Shown one piece after another: positions 53,082 to 61,483 of a stretch of DNA of 64,000 nt. Positions within the stretch are counted from its first letter, which is position 1. Each line of letters starts with the position of its first letter. Source of the stretch: Capillimicrobium parvum. GTDB lineage: Bacteria; Actinomycetota; Thermoleophilia; Solirubrobacterales; Solirubrobacteraceae. The notes beneath the pieces were generated by a model that was not told the DNA's origin, made no database searches, and saw only the letters and a list, made by a program, of their open reading frames with translations. Made by a program: the position numbers and the translations under genes. The stretch lies in NCBI RefSeq assembly GCF_021172045.1, contig NZ_CP087164.1:5766001-5830000 (forward strand), read 5' to 3'.

Positions 53082-53158
53082 CAGTGTCACAAATCTGACG
53101 GTTGATGCGCGCGCCGAAGGGGAAGAGACCGGTCCTGGTTGTGCCTACCGTAGTGAGC

Positions 53159-53809
53159 GTGTCGATCCTGCCCGACGTCTCCGCCCGGCCCTCGTGGCGC
53201 GGGCGCACCCACGCGTGGGCGTTCGTCGCGGCGGTGATCGGCGGCGCGGCGCTCGTCGCGGCGGCGCCCGACGGCCGGGCCCGTCTGGCGCTCGGCATCT
53301 ATGCCGCAACCGTGGCCGGGCTGTTCGGCGTGAGCGCGGTCTACCACCGCGTGCCGTGGCGGTCGGCGGCGGCGCGGGCGTGGATGCGGCGCGCCGACCA
53401 CGCCATGATCTTCCTGCTGATCGCCGGCACGTACACGCCGTTCGCGCTGCTCGTGCTGAAGGGGCCGACCGCCGACGCGATCCTCATCGCGATCTGGGCC
53501 GGGGCCGCGGCCGGCATCGTGCTCAAGCTGATCTGGATCCATGCGCCGAAGTGGCTCGGCGCGAGCGCGTACGTCGCGCTCGGGTGGATCGCGCTCGCCG
53601 CGGTGCCCGAGCTCGTCGAGCACGCGGGCGTGACCGCCACGGCCGTGCTCGGCGTCGGCGGCCTGCTCTACACGATCGGCGCGGTGGTGTACGCGGTGCG
53701 GCGCCCGGACCCGATCCCGTCGGTGTTCGGCTATCACGAGGTCTTCCACGCGCTGGTGATCGCCGCGGCGGCGCTGCAGTTCGCGGTGGTCGCCGCGCTC
53801 ACGCTGTAG
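53159..53809 (+). CDS. Hemolysin III/PAQR-family membrane protein
   Basis: About 216 residues with seven membrane helices. The family zinc motifs are visible: SAVYHRVPW, RRADHAMIF and GYHEVFHALV. GTG 53159 lies 7 nt after TACCGT and just before RPSWRGRTHAWAF, the usual N-terminus; an ATG at 53105 would add 18 residues. Function in bacteria is uncertain, possibly membrane-lipid homeostasis. Confidence 0.88.
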   Translation: MSILPDVSARPSWRGRTHAWAFVAAVIGGAALVAAAPDGRARLALGIYAATVAGLFGVSAVYHRVPWRSAAARAWMRRADHAMIFLLIAGTYTPFALLVLKGPTADAILIAIWAGAAAGIVLKLIWIHAPKWLGASAYVALGWIALAAVPELVEHAGVTATAVLGVGGLLYTIGAVVYAVRRPDPIPSVFGYHEVFHALVIAAAALQFAVVAALTL

Positions 53810-53843
53810 CCGGAGGCGCCCCCGCCCCGGGACGGTGCCGCGC

Positions 53844-54251
53844 CTATCCCTTGCGAACGTGCGTGCAGGCCCAGCGCGCCTCGGTGTCTACAGCGAGATC
53901 GAGCGTGATGAACAGGCGCGTGCGCTTGCCGTCGATCCCGGTCGCGGTCGAGCCGTCGAGCCCGCCTCCGGTGAACCTCGTCACACCGGACCCGGCGTCG
54001 TAGCGATAGCGCCCCACCGCGCCCCTCCCCTGGCGGTAGCGGTTCCTGGCCAGCAGGGTCACGAAGCCGCGCTGCTCGCTGCGGTAGCCGTCGCCGGTGT
54101 AGACCGACTCCGCGCACCCGAACTTGCCGAGCAGCGGAGGGCCGGCCGGGCGTTCGCGCGGGTCGTCCTGCGCGAAGGCGGCGGGCGCGGCGGCGGCCGC
54201 GAGGCCGGTGGCGCAGAAGGCGAGCAGAAGGCGGGAGAGGGTTCGGATCAT
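53844..54251 (-). CDS. Secreted hypothetical protein
   Basis: A 135-residue protein with a clear signal peptide (MIRTLSRLLLAFCATGLAAA, cleavage near AFA-QDD) and a beta-rich mature part with two cysteines (FGCAESVY and RWACTHVRK) that probably form a disulfide. I do not recognise it. The ATG has weak upstream GAGA. It is convergent with the hemolysin III gene. Confidence 0.7.
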   Translation of the reverse strand: MIRTLSRLLLAFCATGLAAAAAPAAFAQDDPRERPAGPPLLGKFGCAESVYTGDGYRSEQRGFVTLLARNRYRQGRGAVGRYRYDAGSGVTRFTGGGLDGSTATGIDGKRTRLFITLDLAVDTEARWACTHVRKG

Positions 54252-54364
54252 CGCTTGGGCGTCTCCAGAGAGTGGATGGTCGGACCGCTATCGGCAGTCC
54301 AGGCGGATCGCTGAACCCCAGCGCGCCGGTGATGGCCGCAGCTCGCCGGGTCGCGTCGTCGCCG

Positions 54365-56395
54365 TCAGACCGGAGCGATGGTGATGAGCGTCCCGTGAAC
54401 GGCGGTGCTCTGACCCATGTCGGCCTTCTCGCCGGCGTTGAGGACGTTGACGTTCGCGCCGGAGGCTTCGCGCTTGGGCCAGCGGCCCTTGGGCGCGTAG
54501 GCGACGCCGCGCGGAACGCCGTCGTCGGTCGCGAGAGTCAGCGGGAGCGCGCCGGCCGGGCCGGTGACCGTGACGAGCGCACCCGCGGCGAGCCCGCGCG
54601 CGGCCGCCTCGTCGGGGTGCAGCGAGATCGTCGGCGGCCCCATCTGGCGGGCGACCTTGATGTCGTTGGCATAGCTGTCGTTCAGCGTCCACTCCGAGGC
54701 GGGCGTGAGCAGGCGCAGCGCGTCGCCGGCAGGGCGGGCGTCGACGATCGGCAGCGGGGTGCGGGGCAGCCCGTCGGCCTGCGCCGCGGCCGAGGCGAGC
54801 TCGATGCGCCCGCTCGCCGTGGGGAACGCCGCACCGGCGAACTGGACCTCCGGCTCGTCGTTGGGCCAGATCGTGCCCGCCTCGCACAGCTGCGCGAAGT
54901 CGACGCCGTGGCCGGCGCGCTCGAGCAGGGTGGCGATGACGACGTCGTCGGGCTCGCGCAGGGCCGGGTCGTCGAAGCCCATCGCGGCGGCCAGGCGGCG
55001 GAAGATCTCGGTGTTCGGCAGCGCCTGGCCGGGCGGGTCGACGACGCGCTGCTGCGCGGAGAGGCTGCGGTGGAAGTAGGAGGCGACGATGTCGTCGAAC
55101 TCGAGGAAGCCCGCCGCGGGCAGGACGACGTCGGCGAGGTCGGTCGTGTCCGTCGCGAAGAGGTCGATCGCCACGGTGAAGAGGTCGTCGCGGCTCAGGG
55201 CCGTGCGCAGCTGCGCCTGCTGGGGGTTGGAGGCCGCGATGTTGATGTTCCAGGCGACGAGTGCGCCGGCCCGCGCCGGGTCGGCGAGGACCTCGGCGAG
55301 GTCCATGTGGCTGACGGGCGGCGGCGGCGCGGGCCGATCGCCGGCCGGCCCCGCGCCGCTCGCGAGCCAGTCCTCGTCGATCCGGCGGCTCGCCGCGCCG
55401 TTGAGATAGAGGAAGCCGGTGCCGGGCCGGCCGAGGTTGCCGGTCGCGGGCGGCAGCGCGGCCACGGCGCGCACGACGTTGCCGCCGAGCGGCTGGCGCT
55501 GGAGCCCCTGACCGATCCACAGCAGCGACGGGCCCGCCGCATATACGCGGGCGGCACGCTCGATCGCCGCGACGTCAATGCCGGTGAGCGCGGCGGCCCA
55601 ATCCGGCGTCGCGGCCTGCACGTGCGGCAGCAGCTCGTCCCAGCCGACGGCGTGGGCGGCGAGGTAGGCCTCGTCGACGAGCCCGTCGCGGTGGGCGACG
55701 TGCAGCAGCGCGAAGGCGAGCGCGGCATCCGTGCCGGGGAAGGGCTGGAGGTGGATGTGGGCGGCGCGGGCGGTCTCGGTGCGGATCGGGTCGACGACGA
55801 TCAGGGTCGCGCCGCTCTCGGGCAGCCAGTGCTCGTGCTGGTGGGGCGCCGACACCGCCGGGTTCGCCCCCCAGACGAGGATGCACTCGCTGTCGCGCGC
55901 GGTGCGCGGATCGAAGCCGTCGACCGAGTCGCCATAGACGTACCGCAGCGCGACGTGGCCGGCGTTGTTGCAGACCGTGTCCGGGTCGACCTCCGTCGCG
56001 CCGAGCCGGGCGAAGAAGCGCAGCGGGAACGCGTAGGCCAGCAGCGACAGCGTGCCGGTGTAGTGGGCGTTGAGGATCGCCTGCGGGCCCTGCGCCGCCG
56101 CGACCGCGTGCAGGCGCTCGGCGATCGCGCCCAGCGCCTCGTCCCACGACACGGGCGTGAAGGCGCCGGCGCCCTTGGGCCCGCTGCGGCGCAGCGGCTC
56201 GGTGAGCCGCGCGTCGGGGTCGAGGAGGACGCCGTTGTAGGCCGCGGTGCACTTGCGGCACAGCTTCCCGCGGCTGACCGGATGCTCGCGGTCGCCGCGG
56301 ACGCGGATCTGCCCGTCGCGGCGCAGCACCTCGATGCCGCAAGCGTCGTAGCAGTCGCGCGGACAGGTGGTGCGCAGGACCTCGATGGCGCTCAT
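54365..56395 (-). CDS. Molybdopterin oxidoreductase (DMSO reductase family), single subunit
   Basis: A 676-residue enzyme. The N-terminal 4Fe-4S site is CPRDCYDACG...GKLCRKC; the Mo-pterin domains include VSWDEALGAIAERL and ILVWGANPAVSAPH, and DTVCNNAG carries a Cys that could ligate Mo. No Tat signal is present. The open frame extends upstream but ATG 56395 begins the Fe-S domain. There is no adjacent electron-transfer or membrane subunit, so it is an orphan; the substrate is unknown. Confidence 0.92.
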   Translation of the reverse strand: MSAIEVLRTTCPRDCYDACGIEVLRRDGQIRVRGDREHPVSRGKLCRKCTAAYNGVLLDPDARLTEPLRRSGPKGAGAFTPVSWDEALGAIAERLHAVAAAQGPQAILNAHYTGTLSLLAYAFPLRFFARLGATEVDPDTVCNNAGHVALRYVYGDSVDGFDPRTARDSECILVWGANPAVSAPHQHEHWLPESGATLIVVDPIRTETARAAHIHLQPFPGTDAALAFALLHVAHRDGLVDEAYLAAHAVGWDELLPHVQAATPDWAAALTGIDVAAIERAARVYAAGPSLLWIGQGLQRQPLGGNVVRAVAALPPATGNLGRPGTGFLYLNGAASRRIDEDWLASGAGPAGDRPAPPPPVSHMDLAEVLADPARAGALVAWNINIAASNPQQAQLRTALSRDDLFTVAIDLFATDTTDLADVVLPAAGFLEFDDIVASYFHRSLSAQQRVVDPPGQALPNTEIFRRLAAAMGFDDPALREPDDVVIATLLERAGHGVDFAQLCEAGTIWPNDEPEVQFAGAAFPTASGRIELASAAAQADGLPRTPLPIVDARPAGDALRLLTPASEWTLNDSYANDIKVARQMGPPTISLHPDEAAARGLAAGALVTVTGPAGALPLTLATDDGVPRGVAYAPKGRWPKREASGANVNVLNAGEKADMGQSTAVHGTLITIAPV

Positions 56396-56565
56396 GGACG
56401 GACATCCTCGCGCCTCGCGCTCGCGACCGCTAGTGCAGCCGTCCGGAAGTCTTCGAGGTAATTCGGTGGATGATCGTGCGTGGCTGGGGGTGGTCAGACG
56501 CGTGCGAGCGCCGCCGAGACCCGGGGAACTTGCGGATGGGTGTACCAGGGCCACGTCGCGGGCGC

Positions 56566-57507
56566 TCACCGCAGATAGCGCGCGACGAACGGCGCGAGCG
56601 TGGCCGCGAACACGGCGTTCATGTGGTTGTCGTCCTGGGGGACGTACGCGCCGCCGACCACCGGGAAGCACCGGGCCGGCGCGCAGAGCTGGCGGGTCAG
56701 GTCGATCACCCGCACGCGCGGGCCGCGGGCCGCCGCCGCCGCGGCGAGTGGATCGGGCGTGAGGACGCTCGCTCGCGGCAGGGCGCAGGCGCGCCCGGCG
56801 TCGCGGTGGCGGCGCAGCGCCGCGCGCACGCAGCCCGGCGTGCGCACCGTGGTCGCCGGGATGTCGCGCAGGACGTAGATGCGACGGACGTGCGGCGGCA
56901 CCTGGTCGAGCATCGCCGCGAAGCCGGCGCCCGTCCCGCCGTACCCGGCCACGCCGCCCTGCGGCCCCCACGCGGGCTGCGCCCAGCTCGCGACGAACAC
57001 CGTGCGCACCTCGCGGTGCGCACGCAGCCACGCGAGCGTGGTGCCGTGCTGCTCGACGCAGTCCGCGGGACCGAGGTCCGGGCTGACCGGGATCTGGACG
57101 CTGAACGGGCAGCCGGGCCGCGTGATCGACACGCCCCGCCACCGCCGCTCGAGCGCGACGACCTCGAGCGCGGCGCGCCACATCCGCGCGTGGCTGTCGC
57201 CGAGCAGTGCGACGGTGGCCCGGCTGCGCCGCCGTGCGACCCCGAACGCGCAGGGATCGAACGCGCGGGTGACCCGGCGGGTGTGCAGCACCCGGCACGG
57301 CGAGCTCGGCGTGACCTGCGCGGCGGCGGGCCGGGGGGAGACCGTTTCACGCAGGACGGGGTTGTGGCAGGCGCGGCGCGGGTCGCGCGACGCGGCGCCG
57401 AAGCAGCGCGGGTGCTCCGGCGCCGGCGCGGCGGGGACCGCGGGCGCCGCGGCGCCCAGCGCGCCGCCGATCGCGGCGGCGATCGCCGCCCGCCGCCAGC
57501 CGCTCAC
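56566..57507 (-). CDS. Secreted SGNH-domain protein
   Basis: A 313-residue protein with an N-terminal signal (GWRRAAIAAAIGGALGAAAP) and the SGNH domain found at the C-terminus of OafA-type acyltransferases: VALLGDSHARMW (block I), VASWAQPAW, and DDNHMNAVFA (catalytic Asp/His). It probably deacylates or transfers acyl groups on an extracellular polymer. GTG 57507 overlaps the upstream gene stop by 4 bp. Confidence 0.85.
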   Translation of the reverse strand: MSGWRRAAIAAAIGGALGAAAPAVPAAPAPEHPRCFGAASRDPRRACHNPVLRETVSPRPAAAQVTPSSPCRVLHTRRVTRAFDPCAFGVARRRSRATVALLGDSHARMWRAALEVVALERRWRGVSITRPGCPFSVQIPVSPDLGPADCVEQHGTTLAWLRAHREVRTVFVASWAQPAWGPQGGVAGYGGTGAGFAAMLDQVPPHVRRIYVLRDIPATTVRTPGCVRAALRRHRDAGRACALPRASVLTPDPLAAAAAARGPRVRVIDLTRQLCAPARCFPVVGGAYVPQDDNHMNAVFAATLAPFVARYLR

Positions 57508-57869
57508 GTGTTCTGCTGGTAGACGTGCACGACGCGCCGCGTGCCGCGCGTACACGTCACGCGCGCGTCGATCTCGGTCGGGATCGTCGTGCGGCGCTCG
57601 CGGCAGCGGAAGCCGAGGACCCGCTCGTCGCAGCGCCCCGCCCGCCCGTCGCGCACCCGGCAGCGGTGGTAGGCGAGCGCGAGCCGGCTGCCGGTCGCGC
57701 AGCTCGTGCCGCGCACCGACAGGGCGATGAAGTACCCGGAGCCGGGATACGCTGGCGGCTTGCACGCCCGGGCCGCGCCGCCGATGACACCTCCGGCCGC
57801 CGGCGCGGCGGCGACCAGCGCGGCAACGACCGCGACCGCACCCAGGCCCAGGCCCCCGCGCAGCGCCAT
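57504..57869 (-). CDS. Small secreted cysteine-rich protein
   Basis: A 121-residue protein with a signal peptide (MALRGGLGLGAVAVVAALVA) and six cysteines in the mature part, probably three disulfides. ATG 57869 lies exactly 6 nt after TAGAGT without a Shine-Dalgarno, a leaderless-type start. It overlaps the SGNH gene. I do not recognise the family. Confidence 0.72.
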   Translation of the reverse strand: MALRGGLGLGAVAVVAALVAAAPAAGGVIGGAARACKPPAYPGSGYFIALSVRGTSCATGSRLALAYHRCRVRDGRAGRCDERVLGFRCRERRTTIPTEIDARVTCTRGTRRVVHVYQQNT

Positions 57870-57878
57870 CACATGACT

Positions 57879-58310
57879 CTACGCCGCGAGCTTGCGGCAG
57901 ATCTCGGCGAGCGAGCGCTTCTCCTGCTCGTCGAGCACGCTGAACGCGGCGGTGACGCGCTGCGTGTGCTCGGGGAACAGCCGGTCCACGACCTCGCGGC
58001 CCGAGGGCGTGAGCATCACCGAGGCGGCACGGCGGTCGGTCACGAGCCGGCGCCGCAGCACGAGGCCGCGGCCCTCCAGCGTGCTGACGACCTCCGTCGC
58101 GTTCGCCTTCGACGTCCGCAGCCGCGTGCGCAGCGCGCGCAGTTCCAGCTCGCCGCCCGCCGTCGTCAGCACGACGAGCACCGAGAAGCCGGTCGCCGAC
58201 AGGCCCTCCCGCTCGAGATCGGCCGACAGCCGCCGCCGGACCTGCGCCTCCGCCCGGATCAACGACTCGAGCGCGCGATGGGCGAGCGGGTCGACGGGAT
58301 GGAGGGTCAT
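57879..58310 (-). CDS. MarR-family regulator
   Basis: A 143-residue winged-helix protein: LSATGFSVLVVLTTAGGELELRAL leads to recognition helix SKANATEVVSTLEGRGLV and the wing RRLVTDRRAASVMLT. Its target is unknown; it lies between the secreted proteins and the MerR gene. ATG 58310 follows TAGGTT by 8 nt. Confidence 0.92.
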   Translation of the reverse strand: MTLHPVDPLAHRALESLIRAEAQVRRRLSADLEREGLSATGFSVLVVLTTAGGELELRALRTRLRTSKANATEVVSTLEGRGLVLRRRLVTDRRAASVMLTPSGREVVDRLFPEHTQRVTAAFSVLDEQEKRSLAEICRKLAA

Positions 58311-58364
58311 CGCGCGCGAGAACCTATCCCGCGACGCGGACGGCTCGGCGCGGCCGGCGGGCGG

Positions 58365-59252
58365 TCAGCGCGCGGACTGCAGCAGCGCGCCGAGCTCGAC
58401 ATCCGCGCCGGGCTGGGAGCGCCCGATCAGCCGGTCGAGCACCGTGTCGCGCGCGGCGAGCGGCGCGTCGCCGAGCCGCGTCACCGTCGATGCGCCCGTG
58501 TCGGGCAGCGCGCCGCGGAAGTCGAGCACCTCCACGCCGGGGGCGTGGCGGCGGGCGGCGAAGACGAGCCGCCCGAGCGTGTCGAGCGGGGCCCGGCGAC
58601 CCGCGAGCACGAGCGCCGCGGGATGCAGCGCCCGAACGGCCCGCGACACGCGGTCGTGGTCGAGGTCGACGCTGAGGGCGAGCGTCCGCAGCCCGCTGCG
58701 CCGCAGCATGAGCTCCAGCGCCTGCACGTGCAGCGCGTCGAGGTCGAGCGGCCCGGCCGCGTCGAAGATCAGCACGCCCTCCGCGCGGTGCGCGGGCGGC
58801 GCGACGCGCTGATGCGCCGCCAGCCACCCGGTCGAGAAGCGCCAGGCGAAGCCGAGCTCGGGCGAGCGACCGCCCGGCTCGCTCTCGTCGGCGAGCGACT
58901 CGACCGCGACCAGGAGCACCTCCTCGACCGTGCGCTCGACCGACCGCACGGCCAGGCTCTCCTCGAGCAGGCGGTCGGCGCGGACCTCGTCGAAGCGCGT
59001 GAACGCGTCGGCCAGCCGGGCCGGCGACGCCGGCCCCTCGCCGCGCTGGCGCGCGACGGAGATCGCCGACGAGATGTTGTGCGTCTCGGCGAATGCCTGG
59101 CGCAGCGCCTCGATCTCGGCGAGATCGAACTGGCGATGGCCGCCCTGCGTGCGCCGCGGGTGCGGGAACCCGAAGCGGCGCTCCCAGGAGCGCAGCGTGT
59201 TCGGGCTGACGCCGAGCATGGCGGCTGCGGCGTTCGTGCGCACGACGCTCAT
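58365..59252 (-). CDS. MerR-family regulator with B12-binding-like C-terminal domain
   Basis: A 295-residue protein. The N-terminal MerR helix-turn-helix is LGVSPNTLRSWERRFGFPHP followed by RTQGGHRQF. The C-terminal half has the CarH/LitR-type helical plus Rossmann layout, but the cobalamin-binding E/DxHxxG motif is not visible, so it may not bind B12. TTGCGCA direct repeats lie 29 bp upstream, a probable operator. Confidence 0.85.
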   Translation of the reverse strand: MSVVRTNAAAAMLGVSPNTLRSWERRFGFPHPRRTQGGHRQFDLAEIEALRQAFAETHNISSAISVARQRGEGPASPARLADAFTRFDEVRADRLLEESLAVRSVERTVEEVLLVAVESLADESEPGGRSPELGFAWRFSTGWLAAHQRVAPPAHRAEGVLIFDAAGPLDLDALHVQALELMLRRSGLRTLALSVDLDHDRVSRAVRALHPAALVLAGRRAPLDTLGRLVFAARRHAPGVEVLDFRGALPDTGASTVTRLGDAPLAARDTVLDRLIGRSQPGADVELGALLQSAR

Positions 59253-59280
59253 GGCGACAGTTGTCGAGCCTTGAGCAGGT

Positions 59281-59297
59281 TTGCGCAAGCTGCGCAA
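59281..59297. promoter_or_regulatory. Repeated TTGCGCA element upstream of the MerR gene
   Basis: On the reverse strand the sequence reads CTTGCGCAG CTTGCGCAA, a 9-bp direct repeat. A related CTGCGCAAAG lies upstream of the BldC-like gene (around 59630-59640). Both regulator genes could be bound by the same protein. Confidence 0.4.
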
Positions 59298-59346
59298 GGC
59301 GCCCTGCAGCGCGCAACGGCGCTTGCGCGGGCAGGAGCGCCGCCGG

Positions 59347-59577
59347 CTACGGCGACGGCGACGCGGCGGGATCCGGCGGTGTGCCGCGCTCGAGCGAGAC
59401 GAGGAAGGCGTCGATCTGCTCGCGGCTGAATCGCCGCTGACCGCCCGGCGTGCGGTAGCCGCGCAGCGCACCGCTGTCGGACCAGCGCCGCACGGTGCTG
59501 ACCGAGACGCCCAGCGCGCGCGCCGCCTGCGACGCGGAGAGCCCAAGGCGGTTCGCCGCCGTCGGAGACGTGCTCAT
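59347..59577 (-). CDS. BldC-like MerR-type DNA-binding protein
   Basis: A 76-residue protein consisting of one helix-turn-helix: LSASQAARALGVSVSTVRRW followed by LRGYRTPGGQRRFSREQID, as in BldC of Streptomyces. BldC proteins bind cooperatively to direct repeats and control development. ATG 59577. It lies between the copper operon and the larger MerR gene, 74 bp after the former, and could regulate either. Confidence 0.88.
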   Translation of the reverse strand: MSTSPTAANRLGLSASQAARALGVSVSTVRRWSDSGALRGYRTPGGQRRFSREQIDAFLVSLERGTPPDPAASPSP

Positions 59578-59651
59578 GGCGAGCTTTTCGCCGCTGCGCG
59601 CCGCGATGGCAAGCGATCGTGCGTCTTTGCGCAGGTTCGGCGCGGCGATCC

Positions 59652-60551
59652 TCACCACGGGGCGGCGCCGCGCAGGTGCACCACGGGGCTCTCGGCCAGC
59701 GGGGTCGCACGGTCGCCGAGCGTCAGGAGGACGCGCGCCGGCGCCACACGGACCGGCGCGCGGATCGTGAACCTCGCGCGCGACGTCGCATCGAGCCGGC
59801 CGAAGCGCTCCGGCCACCAGCCGAACCGGTCCTTCAGCTTCAGCTGCAGGACGACGTTGCCTCCGGGCATGGGCGGCGAGACCTGGGCGCCGACCACGCT
59901 CACGTCTCCGCGCCGGCGCACCGAGACGCTCACCGTGTGGTCGAGCACGAGCAGCTGGACGGGCGGGCTCGGGTCGGCGTCGGGCACGGACGCGCGGTAC
60001 GTCGTCGTCGTGGCCGGCGTCACGGTCGTGCGGAACGCGCCGCCGGCCCCCACCGTCGCGCGGCCGGCGGGGGCGAACCCGTCGCCCGTGTCGGCCTCGA
60101 TCGTCACCGCGGACCCGGGCTCGGCCGCCGCGCGGCCGGACAGCGGGTACGGCCGGCCCGCGCCCGCGGGGGTCGCCGGCCGGTCGAGCAGCACGGCGTG
60201 GACGTCGACCTCGCCGGCCATGAAGGGATGCAGCGTGCAGTAGTACGCGACGGCGCCGGTGGCGTCGAAGCCGTGCTCGTAGCGATCGCCGTTGATCATC
60301 CGCGCCGAGTCCCACGACCCGTCGCGCGCGGTCACCGTGTGGGCCCGCACGCTGTTGTTCACCCAGGCCACGGTGTCCCCGGCGAGCACGTCGATCACCG
60401 GGGGCGCATACGCGTCGAAGCCGATCGAGACCGACGCCCCGTCGCCGGCCTGCGCCGGCATCGCGTGGTCGCCGGCGTACTGGGCCGGCGCGCCCGCCGG
60501 AACGGCCAGCCCCACCGCCGCGACCGCCACGACCAGGCCGCGGCGCCTCAC
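59652..60551 (-). CDS. Secreted cupredoxin-domain protein
   Basis: A 299-residue protein with a signal peptide (GLVVAVAAVGLAVPAGAPAQ). The cupredoxin domain has all type 1 copper ligands: His in RAHTVTARDG and Cys, His and Met in YYCTLHPFMAGEV. A C-terminal beta-rich domain of unknown type follows. GTG 60551 overlaps the multicopper oxidase stop by 4 bp. It is likely an electron carrier or copper donor for the oxidase. Confidence 0.88.
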   Translation of the reverse strand: MRRRGLVVAVAAVGLAVPAGAPAQYAGDHAMPAQAGDGASVSIGFDAYAPPVIDVLAGDTVAWVNNSVRAHTVTARDGSWDSARMINGDRYEHGFDATGAVAYYCTLHPFMAGEVDVHAVLLDRPATPAGAGRPYPLSGRAAAEPGSAVTIEADTGDGFAPAGRATVGAGGAFRTTVTPATTTTYRASVPDADPSPPVQLLVLDHTVSVSVRRRGDVSVVGAQVSPPMPGGNVVLQLKLKDRFGWWPERFGRLDATSRARFTIRAPVRVAPARVLLTLGDRATPLAESPVVHLRGAAPW

Positions 60552-61483
60552 CGCTGCGTCACCCGGTAGATGCCGATCATGCCCTGCATCATGTGGGTCT
60601 CGACGTGGCAGTGGTATAGCCACGTGCCCGGGTCGTGCTCGCGCCAGCGGATGCGGAAGCTCTCCGCGGGCCCGACCGTCTGCGTGTCGCGGTCGGTGCC
60701 GTCCGCCGTGACCCAGCGATGCCCGTGGACGTGGAACGTGTGGTGCTCGGAACCCATCGCCATGACGTCCCACTGCACGAGCTGGCCCGGCCGGGACGTG
60801 AACACCGGCGTGTTGCCGACGAACGCGCGCCCGTCGATGGTCTGGAACCGGCCCATCGGCGCCATGACCACCACGAACTCGCGGTCGGGCGCCTGCTCGC
60901 GCCGGCCGAGGATCGAGAGCATCCCGTACATCCCGCCGGCGATCGACTCCTCCATCGACGGCGAGTGGTCGTGGTAGGGCCACACCCCGACCGAGGTGCG
61001 CAGCGCATGCAGCACGTACGTGTAGCTCCGGCCGTATTCGACGTCGGCGTCGCGGCCAGAGTAGCCGGGCAGGTACGCGCCGTCCGAGCTCGGCTTGTAG
61101 CCGACCCCGTGGAAGTGCATCGAGTGCGGGCGCCGGTAGACGCGATCGAGGTTCTTGAAGTGCACCTCGATGCGGTCGCCGACGCGCGCGTGCATCAGCG
61201 GACCGGGGATGAGGTCCTGGTTGCTCGAGCCCCGCGGCACGTTGCGCAACGGGCGTTTCCAGCCCGGCGTGTACCGGCGGTAGACGACGGTCGGCAGCAC
61301 GGTCTCGGACGGGTCGTAGCCGACGTCCATGATCGCGTCGCGCTGGTTGGGGACCATGTTCCATGTCGCCGGCACCGCCGCGACCCAGTACTCGCGGACG
61401 GCCGCCGGCGCGGCGGGGGCGGTGACGACGAGCGCCACCGCCCCGAGCAAGGTCGCGGCCACGAGCGTGGCCGCGCGCGTCAT
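60548..61483 (-). CDS. Two-domain multicopper oxidase
   Basis: A 311-residue secreted oxidase. The four copper motifs are complete: HSMHFHG, WPYHDHS, HTFHVHGH and HCHVETHMMQGM, so type 1 copper is only in domain 2 and the trinuclear site should form between subunits of a trimer, as in small laccases. It probably oxidises Cu(I), Mn, phenolics or a protein partner outside the cell. It overlaps both neighbouring copper-protein genes by 4 bp. Confidence 0.93.
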   Translation of the reverse strand: MTRAATLVAATLLGAVALVVTAPAAPAAVREYWVAAVPATWNMVPNQRDAIMDVGYDPSETVLPTVVYRRYTPGWKRPLRNVPRGSSNQDLIPGPLMHARVGDRIEVHFKNLDRVYRRPHSMHFHGVGYKPSSDGAYLPGYSGRDADVEYGRSYTYVLHALRTSVGVWPYHDHSPSMEESIAGGMYGMLSILGRREQAPDREFVVVMAPMGRFQTIDGRAFVGNTPVFTSRPGQLVQWDVMAMGSEHHTFHVHGHRWVTADGTDRDTQTVGPAESFRIRWREHDPGTWLYHCHVETHMMQGMIGIYRVTQR

